In this document: piece by piece, positions 48,592 through 56,173 of the stretch
How the letters are laid out: every line of letters begins with the position of its first letter
Position numbering within the stretch: the stretch's first letter is position 1
Source: JAHBTB01 sp964451255
GTDB lineage: Bacteria > Armatimonadota > Fimbriimonadia > Fimbriimonadales > Fimbriimonadaceae
Assembly (NCBI GenBank): GCA_964451255.1
Contig: CAYVHL010000002.1
Location: forward strand, 124,001-188,000
Direction: 5' to 3'
DNA length: 64,000 nucleotides
Made by a program: the position numbers and the translations under genes
Notes under the pieces: model-generated
Told to the model about the DNA's origin: nothing
The model's input: only the letters and a program-made list of their open reading frames with translations
Database searches by the model: none

Positions 48592-50193
48592 ATGCTGACC
48601 GGAATGCTATTCGCTCTGACCCGAGCCCAACAGACGCCACACCTGAAGTCCGACGGACTCTCCGGTTATATCAGCGCCAGTGTCCAACGGCCGCCCAAGG
48701 AGTATGGGTATGGGGTCAGCCTCTACGCGGCCGCATGGCCGCTCCTGGAAAAGCCGGTCGCCGGATTCCAGATCGGGCTGGCCTCCACCTGGATATTGCC
48801 TGACAACCGCGACTTCAAGACGCCGCTTGTCCCGCACGGGACGGTCGCCCGCGACAGCATGCCTGAGCGCGGCCCTTCGTACTGGACGGTGTTCCAGACC
48901 ATCGAGGGCGGTCTGGGTTATTGGACGAGCAACCGCTATTTGGCCCCGACCGCCAAGTTCCGGATGAACGGCAGCGTCGACGGATACAACCACGAGGTCT
49001 CGACGCCAGGTTGGGATTTCTATGGCAAGCCTCTCCCTGGCGACCAAATGGGTATCGCCCAGTTGAGCCCGAGGGTCTTGGTACCCCCTGACGGCGTCAC
49101 GTTGGCGAAGGACACCTGCGGTGAACTTCTCGGATACGCTTGGATGGCCCTGCCGCTTGTAGCTGGCCACGCCGAACCGGTGGCCACTGGTGACCAGTGC
49201 TGGACGCTGTTCTTCAATGCCCGCAACTTCCGAGGGCCGGTGGCCTTCTACGTGCCCGCCGTGTGGTCGCGCATGTCGGAGAGGTACCCGCCTGCGGTCG
49301 GTCGAGGGTTGGACGCATTGCCAGGAGTTGCCGATAGCGGGGCCATGGAGGTCAACACCGTCCCCCAGTTGGTCTCGCGTTCTGATGACGGCGTAAACTT
49401 CAGCCGTATCCCGCAACTGCAGTTCCCGGCCGACCGCCACGGTGAAACGGTCTTGATGCACAACGTGACCGCCTACTCTAAGTCGGCGCTTTGGGATCAG
49501 GTTGCCGCGTGGGCAAAGGGCGGCCCGGCCCCCTCAGGTTCGTTCGACCCCAAGGGCGCGTTCGTCGCGTCAATCAAGGCGAACCCGCTCACCGTCAAGC
49601 AAGGGAAAGAGCAAGTTTCTGGGCTCGAAGACTATGTGGCTACCGCCGGCCTAGACGAGCACACGTTCGGTCTCCGCTGGAAGCCCGGGGCGCTCTCCGC
49701 ATGGCGCGGTGGCGTCCAACGAGCTTTGTTTCCCGCCATTTTCCGTCGCGATGGCGGCACGGCGACTGTCGTCACCGATCGGAGACTAGGGAGAGGCAGC
49801 GGCCTTCTATCAGCAAGTTTTCCAAAGCCAGATGAGACGCAGTCGTACGTCCCTTCCGATGGTGGTGAGGGTGTCTGGAAGACACCGGGGCCCGCGTCGG
49901 GGCCATTCAAGGCCAAGCTATCTGACGGCAGCGTGGTCACATACTACTGGTACCGCTTCATCGATCAGCCGTCCTTGCAACATGCCGGACTGAGTGTTGT
50001 CGACAAACGACGGCTTCAGGCTCTTGTCGAGCAGATCCACCGTCACTGGACCCCGGAACAAACTTACATTCCCGCCCCGACGAGAGGACGCTTGGCATTC
50101 TTGGACCCCGGCCTTCTTGTCACTCCACCCAAAGGGCTCGGCGTCGGTTATGTCCCTGTGGCGTTCCGCCAAGATCCGGACACCTCCCGTTAG
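48592..50193 (+). CDS. Large protein of unknown function, probably exported
   Basis: The 533-residue protein may have a short N-terminal signal (MLTGMLFALTRAQQ). The body is aromatic- and Gly/Pro-rich with many beta-strand patterns (SYWTVFQTIEGGLGYWTSNR, LFFNARNFRGPVAFYVPAVW, LSDGSVVTYYWYRFIDQPSL) and two cysteines in the middle (about 182 and 203). This is typical of a secreted beta-sandwich or propeller, perhaps carbohydrate-linked. No family is recognised and no catalytic signature is certain. It is monocistronic, divergent from the phosphatase gene, with GH16 converging 33 nt downstream. Confidence 0.6.
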   Translation: MLTGMLFALTRAQQTPHLKSDGLSGYISASVQRPPKEYGYGVSLYAAAWPLLEKPVAGFQIGLASTWILPDNRDFKTPLVPHGTVARDSMPERGPSYWTVFQTIEGGLGYWTSNRYLAPTAKFRMNGSVDGYNHEVSTPGWDFYGKPLPGDQMGIAQLSPRVLVPPDGVTLAKDTCGELLGYAWMALPLVAGHAEPVATGDQCWTLFFNARNFRGPVAFYVPAVWSRMSERYPPAVGRGLDALPGVADSGAMEVNTVPQLVSRSDDGVNFSRIPQLQFPADRHGETVLMHNVTAYSKSALWDQVAAWAKGGPAPSGSFDPKGAFVASIKANPLTVKQGKEQVSGLEDYVATAGLDEHTFGLRWKPGALSAWRGGVQRALFPAIFRRDGGTATVVTDRRLGRGSGLLSASFPKPDETQSYVPSDGGEGVWKTPGPASGPFKAKLSDGSVVTYYWYRFIDQPSLQHAGLSVVDKRRLQALVEQIHRHWTPEQTYIPAPTRGRLAFLDPGLLVTPPKGLGVGYVPVAFRQDPDTSR

Positions 50194-50225
50194 AAGCGCA
50201 AATTTTTTCGGGTACTTGCAGTGCC

Positions 50226-50984
50226 TTACTGCCAAACCTTGACTGACTTGATCTCGAAGCGGGCAGGGAAGATCGAGTCATCGATCCCCTGTTTTCCACC
50301 CCAAGTTCCGCCGATCGCCAAGTTCAAGATCATGTAGAAGTGATCGTTGAACGGCCATGAGCCAAAGGTGTGCTCGGTGTCGGTGACACTGTAGGCTGTC
50401 TTTCCGTCCATCGACATCGTGACCGAGTCTTTCTTCCAATCCATCCGGAATGTGTGGAAGCTTGGTACCGCGTCCTTCAACTCAAGCGATTTTGTGCGCT
50501 GCTCCTTGCGCATCCAGTTGTAGTCCCCAGAATGCAAGGAGAAGTGGAAGCCGGACGGGTCATAGCCGACGAACTCCATGAGGTCGATTTCTCCGCACTC
50601 GGGCCAGTTCAATTGGGAGCCGTGGTCGGTAGACCGCAGTCGGTCGTTCAGGAACCAGATTGCCGGCCACGTCCCTTTGCCTACCGGCATCTTGGCGACG
50701 ATCTCAAAGGTGCCGAACTTCCAACTCTCGCGGGATGTGAGGCGGGCCGACGTGATCTTGCCGCTGGCGTCTTTGCGAGCCTCGATGATCAGCTTGCCGT
50801 CTTGGATCCAAGCGTTCTTTGCCGCCTTATCCGTGTACTTTTGCTTCTCATCATTATAGACAGGCCCGTCGTCGAACTTCCAGACGGCCTCGTCAATAGA
50901 CTTTATCTTGGAGAAGTCTTGGTCGAAGACAAGTTTGTGCTGTCCAAGGCTAACGACGGCCATCGCGACTATCGGGGCGAGCAT
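50226..50984 (-). CDS. Secreted GH16 beta-glucanase (laminarinase-like)
   Basis: GH16 enzymes cleave beta-1,3(-1,4)-glucans or related galactans by retention. The 252-residue protein has a short signal peptide (MLAPIVAMAVVSLGQ), then a beta-jelly-roll with GTWPAIWFLNDR and the catalytic motif ECGEIDLMEFVG, where GEIDLME carries nucleophile and acid/base. FHFSLHSGDYNW and NLAIGGTWGG follow as in laminarinases. It starts 2 nt after the lipoprotein gene and is the last gene of a prepilin-lipoprotein-GH16 unit whose leader holds a LacI-type operator. Confidence 0.92.
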   Translation of the reverse strand: MLAPIVAMAVVSLGQHKLVFDQDFSKIKSIDEAVWKFDDGPVYNDEKQKYTDKAAKNAWIQDGKLIIEARKDASGKITSARLTSRESWKFGTFEIVAKMPVGKGTWPAIWFLNDRLRSTDHGSQLNWPECGEIDLMEFVGYDPSGFHFSLHSGDYNWMRKEQRTKSLELKDAVPSFHTFRMDWKKDSVTMSMDGKTAYSVTDTEHTFGSWPFNDHFYMILNLAIGGTWGGKQGIDDSIFPARFEIKSVKVWQ

Positions 50985-50986
50985 AG

Positions 50987-51223
50987 TCAGTTGCCGGTCT
51001 TAGGCGTAGCGCTATTTGACTTTGGTGCGACTGGGCTGCCTCCACCGCCGCCGAACATCTTTCCGGCTTCAGCCGCGGTCCGTGGCATTCGAGATTCGCC
51101 AGTATGCGGCGCCGAAGGTGCTTGAGTGTCGCCAGATTTGTCGGGGTCGCATCCGACCATCGCGAGCAATGAGATCAGTGTCAACAAGGCGAGGATTAGT
51201 TTTGTTTGCATCTGATGGATCAT
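50987..51223 (-). CDS. Small lipoprotein, unknown
   Basis: The 78-residue protein (or 74 from ATG 51211) has a hydrophobic signal and a lipobox LAMVGC, leaving a mature part of about 50 residues, Gly/Pro/Ser-rich and largely disordered (MFGGGGGSPVAPKSN). It is sandwiched between a prepilin-like gene and the GH16 gene on one strand, with 2 nt to GH16. It could tether or chaperone surface partners, but nothing in the sequence proves a role. Confidence 0.65.
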   Translation of the reverse strand: MIHQMQTKLILALLTLISLLAMVGCDPDKSGDTQAPSAPHTGESRMPRTAAEAGKMFGGGGGSPVAPKSNSATPKTGN

Positions 51224-51240
51224 CTAAATAAGGTTTGGCA

Positions 51241-51272
51241 AGAGACGGTTCCGAAATTCCGAAACCGTCTCT
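51241..51272 (-). terminator. Hairpin between prepilin and lipoprotein genes
   Basis: AGAGACGGTT and AACCGTCTCT form a perfect 10-bp stem with a 12-nt loop, 16 nt after the prepilin stop. No good T-tract follows, so it may attenuate or stabilise rather than end transcription into the lipoprotein-GH16 genes. Confidence 0.5.
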
Positions 51273-51287
51273 AGAACCAGGGCAGTG

Positions 51288-52220
51288 CTATCGGTACTCG
51301 GGGAAGAAGCCCGCCGCTGCCGCCGCTTGCCGGTCAGCAAGGGTAAATGGTGCCATACCATTGGCCGCGTTTGGCATGCCCTTCGAGAACCAGTCGTCGT
51401 TGTCGGCATCCGTAAGACGCAATGTAGCTGGATATGCCTTAGATTTGGCGTGACCGTCGGCCCAGACAAAGCTGGCTTGTTTGCCTACGACGTGGATGGG
51501 GCCGTTGCCAGTTGCCGGGCAAACAAACGACCATGTGCCTTCACCATGGTTGGTTTTGGAGCACCAGCTTCCGCCAGGATCGGTGCTCCCCGGATCTCCG
51601 TAAGGCGCGCCGGCTGTGGGGCCACCAAGGAACCCAGCATACGTTCCCCAACTCCAGGGCATGTCGTTCCACTGCGAGCGGTTTGGTGTGATGATGATCG
51701 TGCTTGCAGGCTCTTCGACTGCGTTCAGCGAGTCTTGGCCAAGCTTGTCGGAAAGACCCGCGCAAGCTCCATTTGCAAAACCGATGAGCGCCGTGTTAAC
51801 CGCAAAATTGGTAGGCGCGAACTTATCAGGTGCAGCTCCCTGCCCGTCCCACATAAGCAGCCAGTTCGTTTCCGCGTTGAACGGGTTAGTCGTGTCCCCA
51901 AGCAGCGGGACGCTCTTCATATAGGGTTGCAGGGCGTAACGCCAGCTCCAGAACAGTCCGGGGGTACCCCACGGCATGTTCCAGTCGCAGGTCGGCGCTT
52001 GGGGGAAGCCAAACCATGACTTGATCAACGCGTCGTCGTAGTCGCCCTGATACATGATATTGGCGAGTGCAATCTGCTTGGCGTTGCTGAGGGCCACCGT
52101 CTTCTTGGCCGCCAGCTTGGCCTGGGCAAAGACAGGGAAGAGGATCGCCGCGAGGATCGCGATGATCGCGATGACGACAAGAAGTTCGATGAGCGTGAAC
52201 GCTCGGTTTCGTTTGTGCAT
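51288..52220 (-). CDS. Prepilin-like protein (DUF1559/H-X9-DG type), LacI-linked
   Basis: The 310-residue protein begins MHKRNRA|FTLIELLVVIAIIAIL and continues FPVFAQAKLAAKK, the Armatimonadota-type pseudopilin signature. Alanine occupies the position before the cleavage site, a tolerated variant of glycine. The C-terminal part has VVGKQASFVWADGHAKSKAY, the H-X9-DG-like box (ADGHAK). ATG 52220 is the only sensible start, since the frame upstream is unconserved. A near-perfect palindromic operator lies 109-126 nt upstream. It heads a run of prepilin, small lipoprotein and GH16 genes, suggesting a surface polysaccharide-degradation set. Confidence 0.88.
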   Translation of the reverse strand: MHKRNRAFTLIELLVVIAIIAILAAILFPVFAQAKLAAKKTVALSNAKQIALANIMYQGDYDDALIKSWFGFPQAPTCDWNMPWGTPGLFWSWRYALQPYMKSVPLLGDTTNPFNAETNWLLMWDGQGAAPDKFAPTNFAVNTALIGFANGACAGLSDKLGQDSLNAVEEPASTIIITPNRSQWNDMPWSWGTYAGFLGGPTAGAPYGDPGSTDPGGSWCSKTNHGEGTWSFVCPATGNGPIHVVGKQASFVWADGHAKSKAYPATLRLTDADNDDWFSKGMPNAANGMAPFTLADRQAAAAAGFFPEYR

Positions 52221-52328
52221 ATCGGTAACGGCTTTGGCTTTTGGTCCGGAATTCGTCCCGGGGGTCGGGGGCCCCTTCAGGGCCGTGGCTACAGTTGTTC
52301 CGTCCGGACATCCGGCGGCGGGTCGTAC

Positions 52329-52346
52329 TTGCGAAGCGTTTCGCAA
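52329..52346. promoter_or_regulatory. LacI-type operator 2a, upstream of prepilin-lipoprotein-GH16
   Basis: TTGCGAAGCGTTTCGCAA has 7-bp arms (TTGCGAA/TTCGCAA) around GCGT. Its core GCGAAGCGTTTCGC is the reverse complement of the core at 53491-53504, and both sites are preceded by GTACTT. It lies 109-126 nt before the prepilin start. Confidence 0.7.
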
Positions 52347-52419
52347 AACGTTTCTCGCTTCGACATGATAACACAGGTTTGGTGGATTCGGGCCGCGAAT
52401 TTTGATTTTTTTCGGAAGC

Positions 52420-53451
52420 TCACAAGAGCTTCGCCGTCGGCGAGGGGGGGGCGGTCGACTCCCTGACAACCAGTGTCGTCTCCATTTCCCGCGAAGCGGC
52501 CTCGCGCCCTTCGATGAGTTCGATCAGCTGTTGGAACGCGACGCGACCCATCTCGCTGATAGGCTGCTCCACCGTCGTCAGCGGCGGCCGCATGTGCTGG
52601 CACTGGAAGATGTTGTCGAACCCCACGACGCTGAGGTCTTCTGGAACGCGGACTCCGTGTGTCCGGGCCGCCAGGACCAGCCCCTGGGCTGTCTCGTCGT
52701 TCCCGCAAAAGACCGCTGTCGGCCGGTGTCTTTGGCCGAGCAGATCATGTGCTTTCGCTTCGCCGTCGGAGGTTGTGAAATCCGTCTCCAGGATCCATTC
52801 GGGACGAACGTGGACACCGGAGTCGCGGCATATACCGGTGAACGCCTCGCGGCGGGCGACGGCGTCGTCGAGTGTCGCCGGGCCCGCAAGGTGGGCGATA
52901 TGCCGGTGTCCGAGGTCGAGTAGGTGTCCCATCGCCAGCTCGACTCCGTGGCGGTTGTCGCAGGTGAGGCAGACGGCACCGGGGATCGATGAGTTGACGA
53001 CGGTGAACGGCGCTCCGATCTGGCTTAGGGCCCCGACCACGGGTGAGTCGACGAGCGGTGCGACGAGGATCGTGCCGTCGGTCCGCCCGTCCCATAGGAC
53101 GTCGATAAGCTCTTCGGTGTCCCCCCACTCGGGTTGCACCTGGCTGAAGACAAGGACGTCGTACTTTGTCTCCTCCGCCTCGTTGAGGATCCCATTGAAG
53201 CACAACTGAAAGTAAGGTGAGACAGCTAGGTTTGGCAGTGCCTGGGTCGGCAGGAGGCCGATCGTGTTGGTCCGCCTGGTGACAAGCGACCTTGCGACTC
53301 TGTTTGGCCGATACTTGAGCTCGCGTGCGACACGGAGGACCTCGGACTTCACCGCCTCAGGCACGGGCCTCGGCCCGCCGTTCAGCGCGTAGCTGACTGT
53401 GCTGGTCGAGATCTTTAGCCTTTGGGCTATGTCCTTGATCGTGGCTCCCAT
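52420..53451 (-). CDS. LacI-family transcriptional regulator (GH16/halogenase-linked)
   Basis: The 343-residue protein begins MGATIKDIAQRLKISTSTVS, a classic LacI helix-turn-helix, then YALNGGPRPVPEAVKSEVLR and the hinge-helix region YRPNRVARSLVTRRTNTIGL. The effector domain has TAVFCGNDETAQGLVLAA and DLSVVGFDNIFQCQHMRPPL. ATG 53451 is used, since nine further residues upstream are unconserved. It is divergent from the halogenase-like gene, with the operator in between. A second copy of that operator lies about 1.1 kb away, ahead of the prepilin-lipoprotein-GH16 genes, so the protein probably represses all three units. Confidence 0.9.
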   Translation of the reverse strand: MGATIKDIAQRLKISTSTVSYALNGGPRPVPEAVKSEVLRVARELKYRPNRVARSLVTRRTNTIGLLPTQALPNLAVSPYFQLCFNGILNEAEETKYDVLVFSQVQPEWGDTEELIDVLWDGRTDGTILVAPLVDSPVVGALSQIGAPFTVVNSSIPGAVCLTCDNRHGVELAMGHLLDLGHRHIAHLAGPATLDDAVARREAFTGICRDSGVHVRPEWILETDFTTSDGEAKAHDLLGQRHRPTAVFCGNDETAQGLVLAARTHGVRVPEDLSVVGFDNIFQCQHMRPPLTTVEQPISEMGRVAFQQLIELIEGREAASREMETTLVVRESTAPPSPTAKLL

Positions 53452-53482
53452 GAGGGTCAGGAGTCGCAAGCCAGCCAAGGCC

Positions 53483-53512
53483 TTGTACTTGCGAAACGCT
53501 TCGCATTATACT
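53483..53512 (+). promoter_or_regulatory. Promoter of halogenase-like gene with embedded LacI operator 2b
   Basis: A -35 TTGTAC (53483-53488) and -10 TATACT (53507-53512) flank an 18-nt spacer that is itself the operator TTGCGAAACGCTTCGCAT (53489-53506). On the other strand TATAAT (53505-53510) can serve the divergent LacI gene. A bound repressor would block both. Confidence 0.65.
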
Positions 53513-53522
53513 CGCGGTGGTC

Positions 53523-55289
53523 GTGAATTCCAAAAGTCAGGAGCGCGACCAGGTTGAAATGCATTACGATGTCGCGATTGTCGGCGGAGGCCCGGGCGGA
53601 TCTACCTGCGCCACGTTCCTCAAGAAGTACGCGCCGCACCTCAAGGTCGCCGTCTTTGAGCGCGAAGTGTTCCCAAGGGATCACGTCGGCGAGAGCCAGT
53701 TGCCGCTCATCAACGCCTTTTTGGAAGAACTAGGAGTCTGGGACAAGGTCGAGGCGGCCGGGTTCCCCGTCAAGATCGGCGCGACTTACCGTTGGGGGAA
53801 GAGCGACGACCTGTGGGACTTCAACTTCACGCCGAACGGCGAGTTCACGGACGAGCCGCGCCCCGGGAAACTAGAGGGCCAACGACGACGCACGGCTTTC
53901 CAAGTCGACCGGTCGGTCTACGATAAGATTTTGCTCGACCACGCCCGCGAGCACGGCGTCGAGGTGTTCGAGGGGGCAGGTGTCGCCTCTGTGGGCCGGA
54001 AGGGTGGGGAAGTCGCATACCTGAAGCTCAAGGACGGGCAAGAGGTGGCCGCTGACATGTACGTGGACGCGAGCGGCCATGTCGGTGCCTTGAGGCGTTC
54101 TTTAGGAGTCGAGGTTGAGGAGCCAAGCAGCCTCAAGAATGTGGCCTTATGGGATTACTGGCAGAACGCGGAGTGGGCGGTCAAGCTTGGCATAGGTGGC
54201 ACCCGCATCCAGATCATGTCGCTTGGCTACGGCTGGATCTGGTTCATCCCGCTCGGACCGACCAGAACATCCATAGGCTTTGTCTGTCCGGCTGATTACT
54301 ACAAGCAGTCCGGAAAGAAGGCTGAAGACCTGTACCGGGAAGCCCTGGCCGATGAGCCTAGGATCAGCGCGCTTCTTTCGAAGGCTGATTGTGAAGGTCG
54401 GTTCACGACGACTAAAGACTGGTCGTTCGTCGCCTCTCAGCTGGCGAGCGACAACTGGATGCTGGTCGGTGAGGCGGCCGGATTCGCCGACCCGATCTTG
54501 TCGGCCGGAATGACCCTTACACACGCAAGCGCCAAGGAGGCGGCCTTCACCATCATCGAACTGACCAAGGGTGGCGACCGAGACTGGATGTTCGGGCAAT
54601 ACAGCGCCAGGAACCAGCGCCGGATTCGCCAGCACATCCGGTTCGCCGACTACTGGTACAAGGCCAACGCTCATTTCAGCAAGCTCAAGGAGTTCACCAG
54701 TGAAATCGCTGCCGACGCCGGTCTCACCTTGGACGCCGAGAGCGCCTTCTTCTGGCTCGGCACCGGTGGGTTCGTGGACGAAGACATGCTCGCGGGCGGG
54801 CTCGGCGGGTTCAGCTTCTTCGCCTTGCACGAGATCAACCGTTGGTTCCTGGATGACAAGATCCAGACCGCATACGGCGGTTTCAACGCGTTCACCCTTG
54901 ACCTCAAAGGCGCAGAACGAATCGACATGCCGGAGTATGTGAAAGGCCGGGTCAGGAGGGTCGAGGGATACGAAAGGGACGGTAAGATCCTGCCGTTTTC
55001 GGGGATGGTCGGTCGCTTGGCCGAGGCTTTTCGGCCAAGCAACCAGGTCTTCCATGCGCTCCGGTCCTTGGCCGCGGGATGCCGACGGGACGGCTTAGAT
55101 TTCAACCGGGCGGTCATCGACAAAGCGATGGAGACATTGGAGGCCCTGGTCCGCGACGGGTGGCTGGTCGGCTCGGTGGTTCCGGGGGCCGAGCCCCTGG
55201 ACGGGACTGTGCTCGAAGGGTCGCTCTTTGTCCACGCGAACCGTGACTCCGAACTGCCGCCCGATCGTCGCGGCACAGGCATCGGTTAG
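53523..55289 (+). CDS. FAD-dependent halogenase/geranylgeranyl-reductase-like oxidoreductase
   Basis: The protein is about 588 residues from GTG 53523. It has the FAD Rossmann motif VAIVGGGPGGSTCATFL, HVGESQLP, a lysine in FPVKIGATYRWG, and GWIWFIPLG, which contains the WxWxIP motif of flavin-dependent halogenases. VGEAAGFADPILSAGMTL is the second FAD-binding segment. A roughly 170-residue C-terminal extension is unassigned. Such enzymes halogenate aromatic or polyketide substrates with FADH2; related family members are plain monooxygenases or prenyl reductases, so halogenation is inferred. The -10 at 53507-53512 places transcription near 53519. GTG 53523 or ATG 53559 (MHYDVAIVG) are possible starts; GTG 53517 is less likely. 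Confidence 0.77.
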   Translation: MNSKSQERDQVEMHYDVAIVGGGPGGSTCATFLKKYAPHLKVAVFEREVFPRDHVGESQLPLINAFLEELGVWDKVEAAGFPVKIGATYRWGKSDDLWDFNFTPNGEFTDEPRPGKLEGQRRRTAFQVDRSVYDKILLDHAREHGVEVFEGAGVASVGRKGGEVAYLKLKDGQEVAADMYVDASGHVGALRRSLGVEVEEPSSLKNVALWDYWQNAEWAVKLGIGGTRIQIMSLGYGWIWFIPLGPTRTSIGFVCPADYYKQSGKKAEDLYREALADEPRISALLSKADCEGRFTTTKDWSFVASQLASDNWMLVGEAAGFADPILSAGMTLTHASAKEAAFTIIELTKGGDRDWMFGQYSARNQRRIRQHIRFADYWYKANAHFSKLKEFTSEIAADAGLTLDAESAFFWLGTGGFVDEDMLAGGLGGFSFFALHEINRWFLDDKIQTAYGGFNAFTLDLKGAERIDMPEYVKGRVRRVEGYERDGKILPFSGMVGRLAEAFRPSNQVFHALRSLAAGCRRDGLDFNRAVIDKAMETLEALVRDGWLVGSVVPGAEPLDGTVLEGSLFVHANRDSELPPDRRGTGIG

Positions 55290-55302
55290 CGACCAGTCTG
55301 GC

Positions 55303-56160
55303 TCAGACCCGAGGCTCTTCCGAACGTCGGATGGATTTTTCCACGATGAAGTCCCGTCTGGAACTGGCATGGATCCCCAGATCCGGCTGTTCCTTGCGCA
55401 AGGTGCGGGGTGAGCAACCAAAGGTCTCACGGATGACCTTGTTGAACCGCTGCAAGTCGGAGTACCCGGTTCTGGCGGCCACCTCTTTGACAGGCAAGTC
55501 AGTGCGTGTAAGCATGGCGCAGGCGAACTGCATGCGCAAAGTGCGGATGTATTCGACAGGCGTTTGGCCCCGGTGGTCGCGGAACATCGCGTAGAGCTTG
55601 GCGGGAGAAACACCGACCGACTCGGCCAATTCGGACACCTCTATGTTCTTGGCAAGACTTTTTTGGATCAAGACCTCGGCAGCCGCAAGCGCAGGGTCTT
55701 CGGGTGTGGTGGCCGCGACCTGGGAGGCGCTCCACATCAAGCTGAGTGCGACCGTGCTGACCATCGCCTTGGTGAGCGGGAGGAGGTCCAGACTGCGGCG
55801 GAACATTTCGTCGTAGTAATCAAACTCTGCGCCCATCGGATGAACCTGGGGCACCGCCATGACCATCTCTCCCTCGGGAGCCGGACAGAACTTCACCCAG
55901 AACTGGGTCAGGTCGTCGATGTTCGTCCTCTCGATCTGGCACCGGGCGCCGGCCGGGGCGACGAGCATCGACTTGGGGGGAAAGGGTACTGGCGCCCCGT
56001 TCACGGTGTAGACGCCGCCAAAGTGGACGATCATGATCTGCCACCAAGCGGCCGGTTGGGCCCATTCAAAGTCTCGCTGATCCCACCCAAATCCAGTGAC
56101 CGCCCCCCATTGGGGGGCGGGGTCAAGCGTGATGTGGTAGTGGCGGTAGCGCACGCGCAA
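55303..56160 (-). CDS. AraC-family transcriptional regulator
   Basis: The 285-residue protein has an N-terminal cupin-like sensing domain (about 1-160; PPKSMLVAPAGARCQIERT) and two C-terminal AraC helix-turn-helices (about 185-280; VSELAESVGVSPAKLYAMFR and AARTGYSDLQRFNKVIRETF, then GCSPRTLRKEQ). Such regulators usually activate carbohydrate or surface-protein genes on ligand binding. The start is TTG 56160 or GTG 56154; GTG fits TAAAAT 9 nt upstream. It lies 12 nt after the CBM96-like PEP-CTERM gene on the same strand and converges on the halogenase-like gene. Its target is not known. Confidence 0.88.
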   Translation of the reverse strand: MRVRYRHYHITLDPAPQWGAVTGFGWDQRDFEWAQPAAWWQIMIVHFGGVYTVNGAPVPFPPKSMLVAPAGARCQIERTNIDDLTQFWVKFCPAPEGEMVMAVPQVHPMGAEFDYYDEMFRRSLDLLPLTKAMVSTVALSLMWSASQVAATTPEDPALAAAEVLIQKSLAKNIEVSELAESVGVSPAKLYAMFRDHRGQTPVEYIRTLRMQFACAMLTRTDLPVKEVAARTGYSDLQRFNKVIRETFGCSPRTLRKEQPDLGIHASSRRDFIVEKSIRRSEEPRV

Positions 56161-56173
56161 GCTATTTTATAGC
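56161..56173. repeat. Small AT-rich palindrome between PEP-CTERM C and AraC genes
   Basis: GCTAT-TTT-ATAGC is a perfect 5-bp-arm palindrome in the 12-nt gap, touching the PEP-CTERM stop codon and supplying TAAAAT as a possible -10 for the AraC gene. Confidence 0.4.

Noticed and set aside
48504..48593. ATG 48593 as the start of the histidine-phosphatase gene
   Set aside because: It would overlap the start codon of the divergent gene and leave no promoter. GTG 48503 has a -10 hexamer at exact leaderless spacing and begins a signal-like segment.
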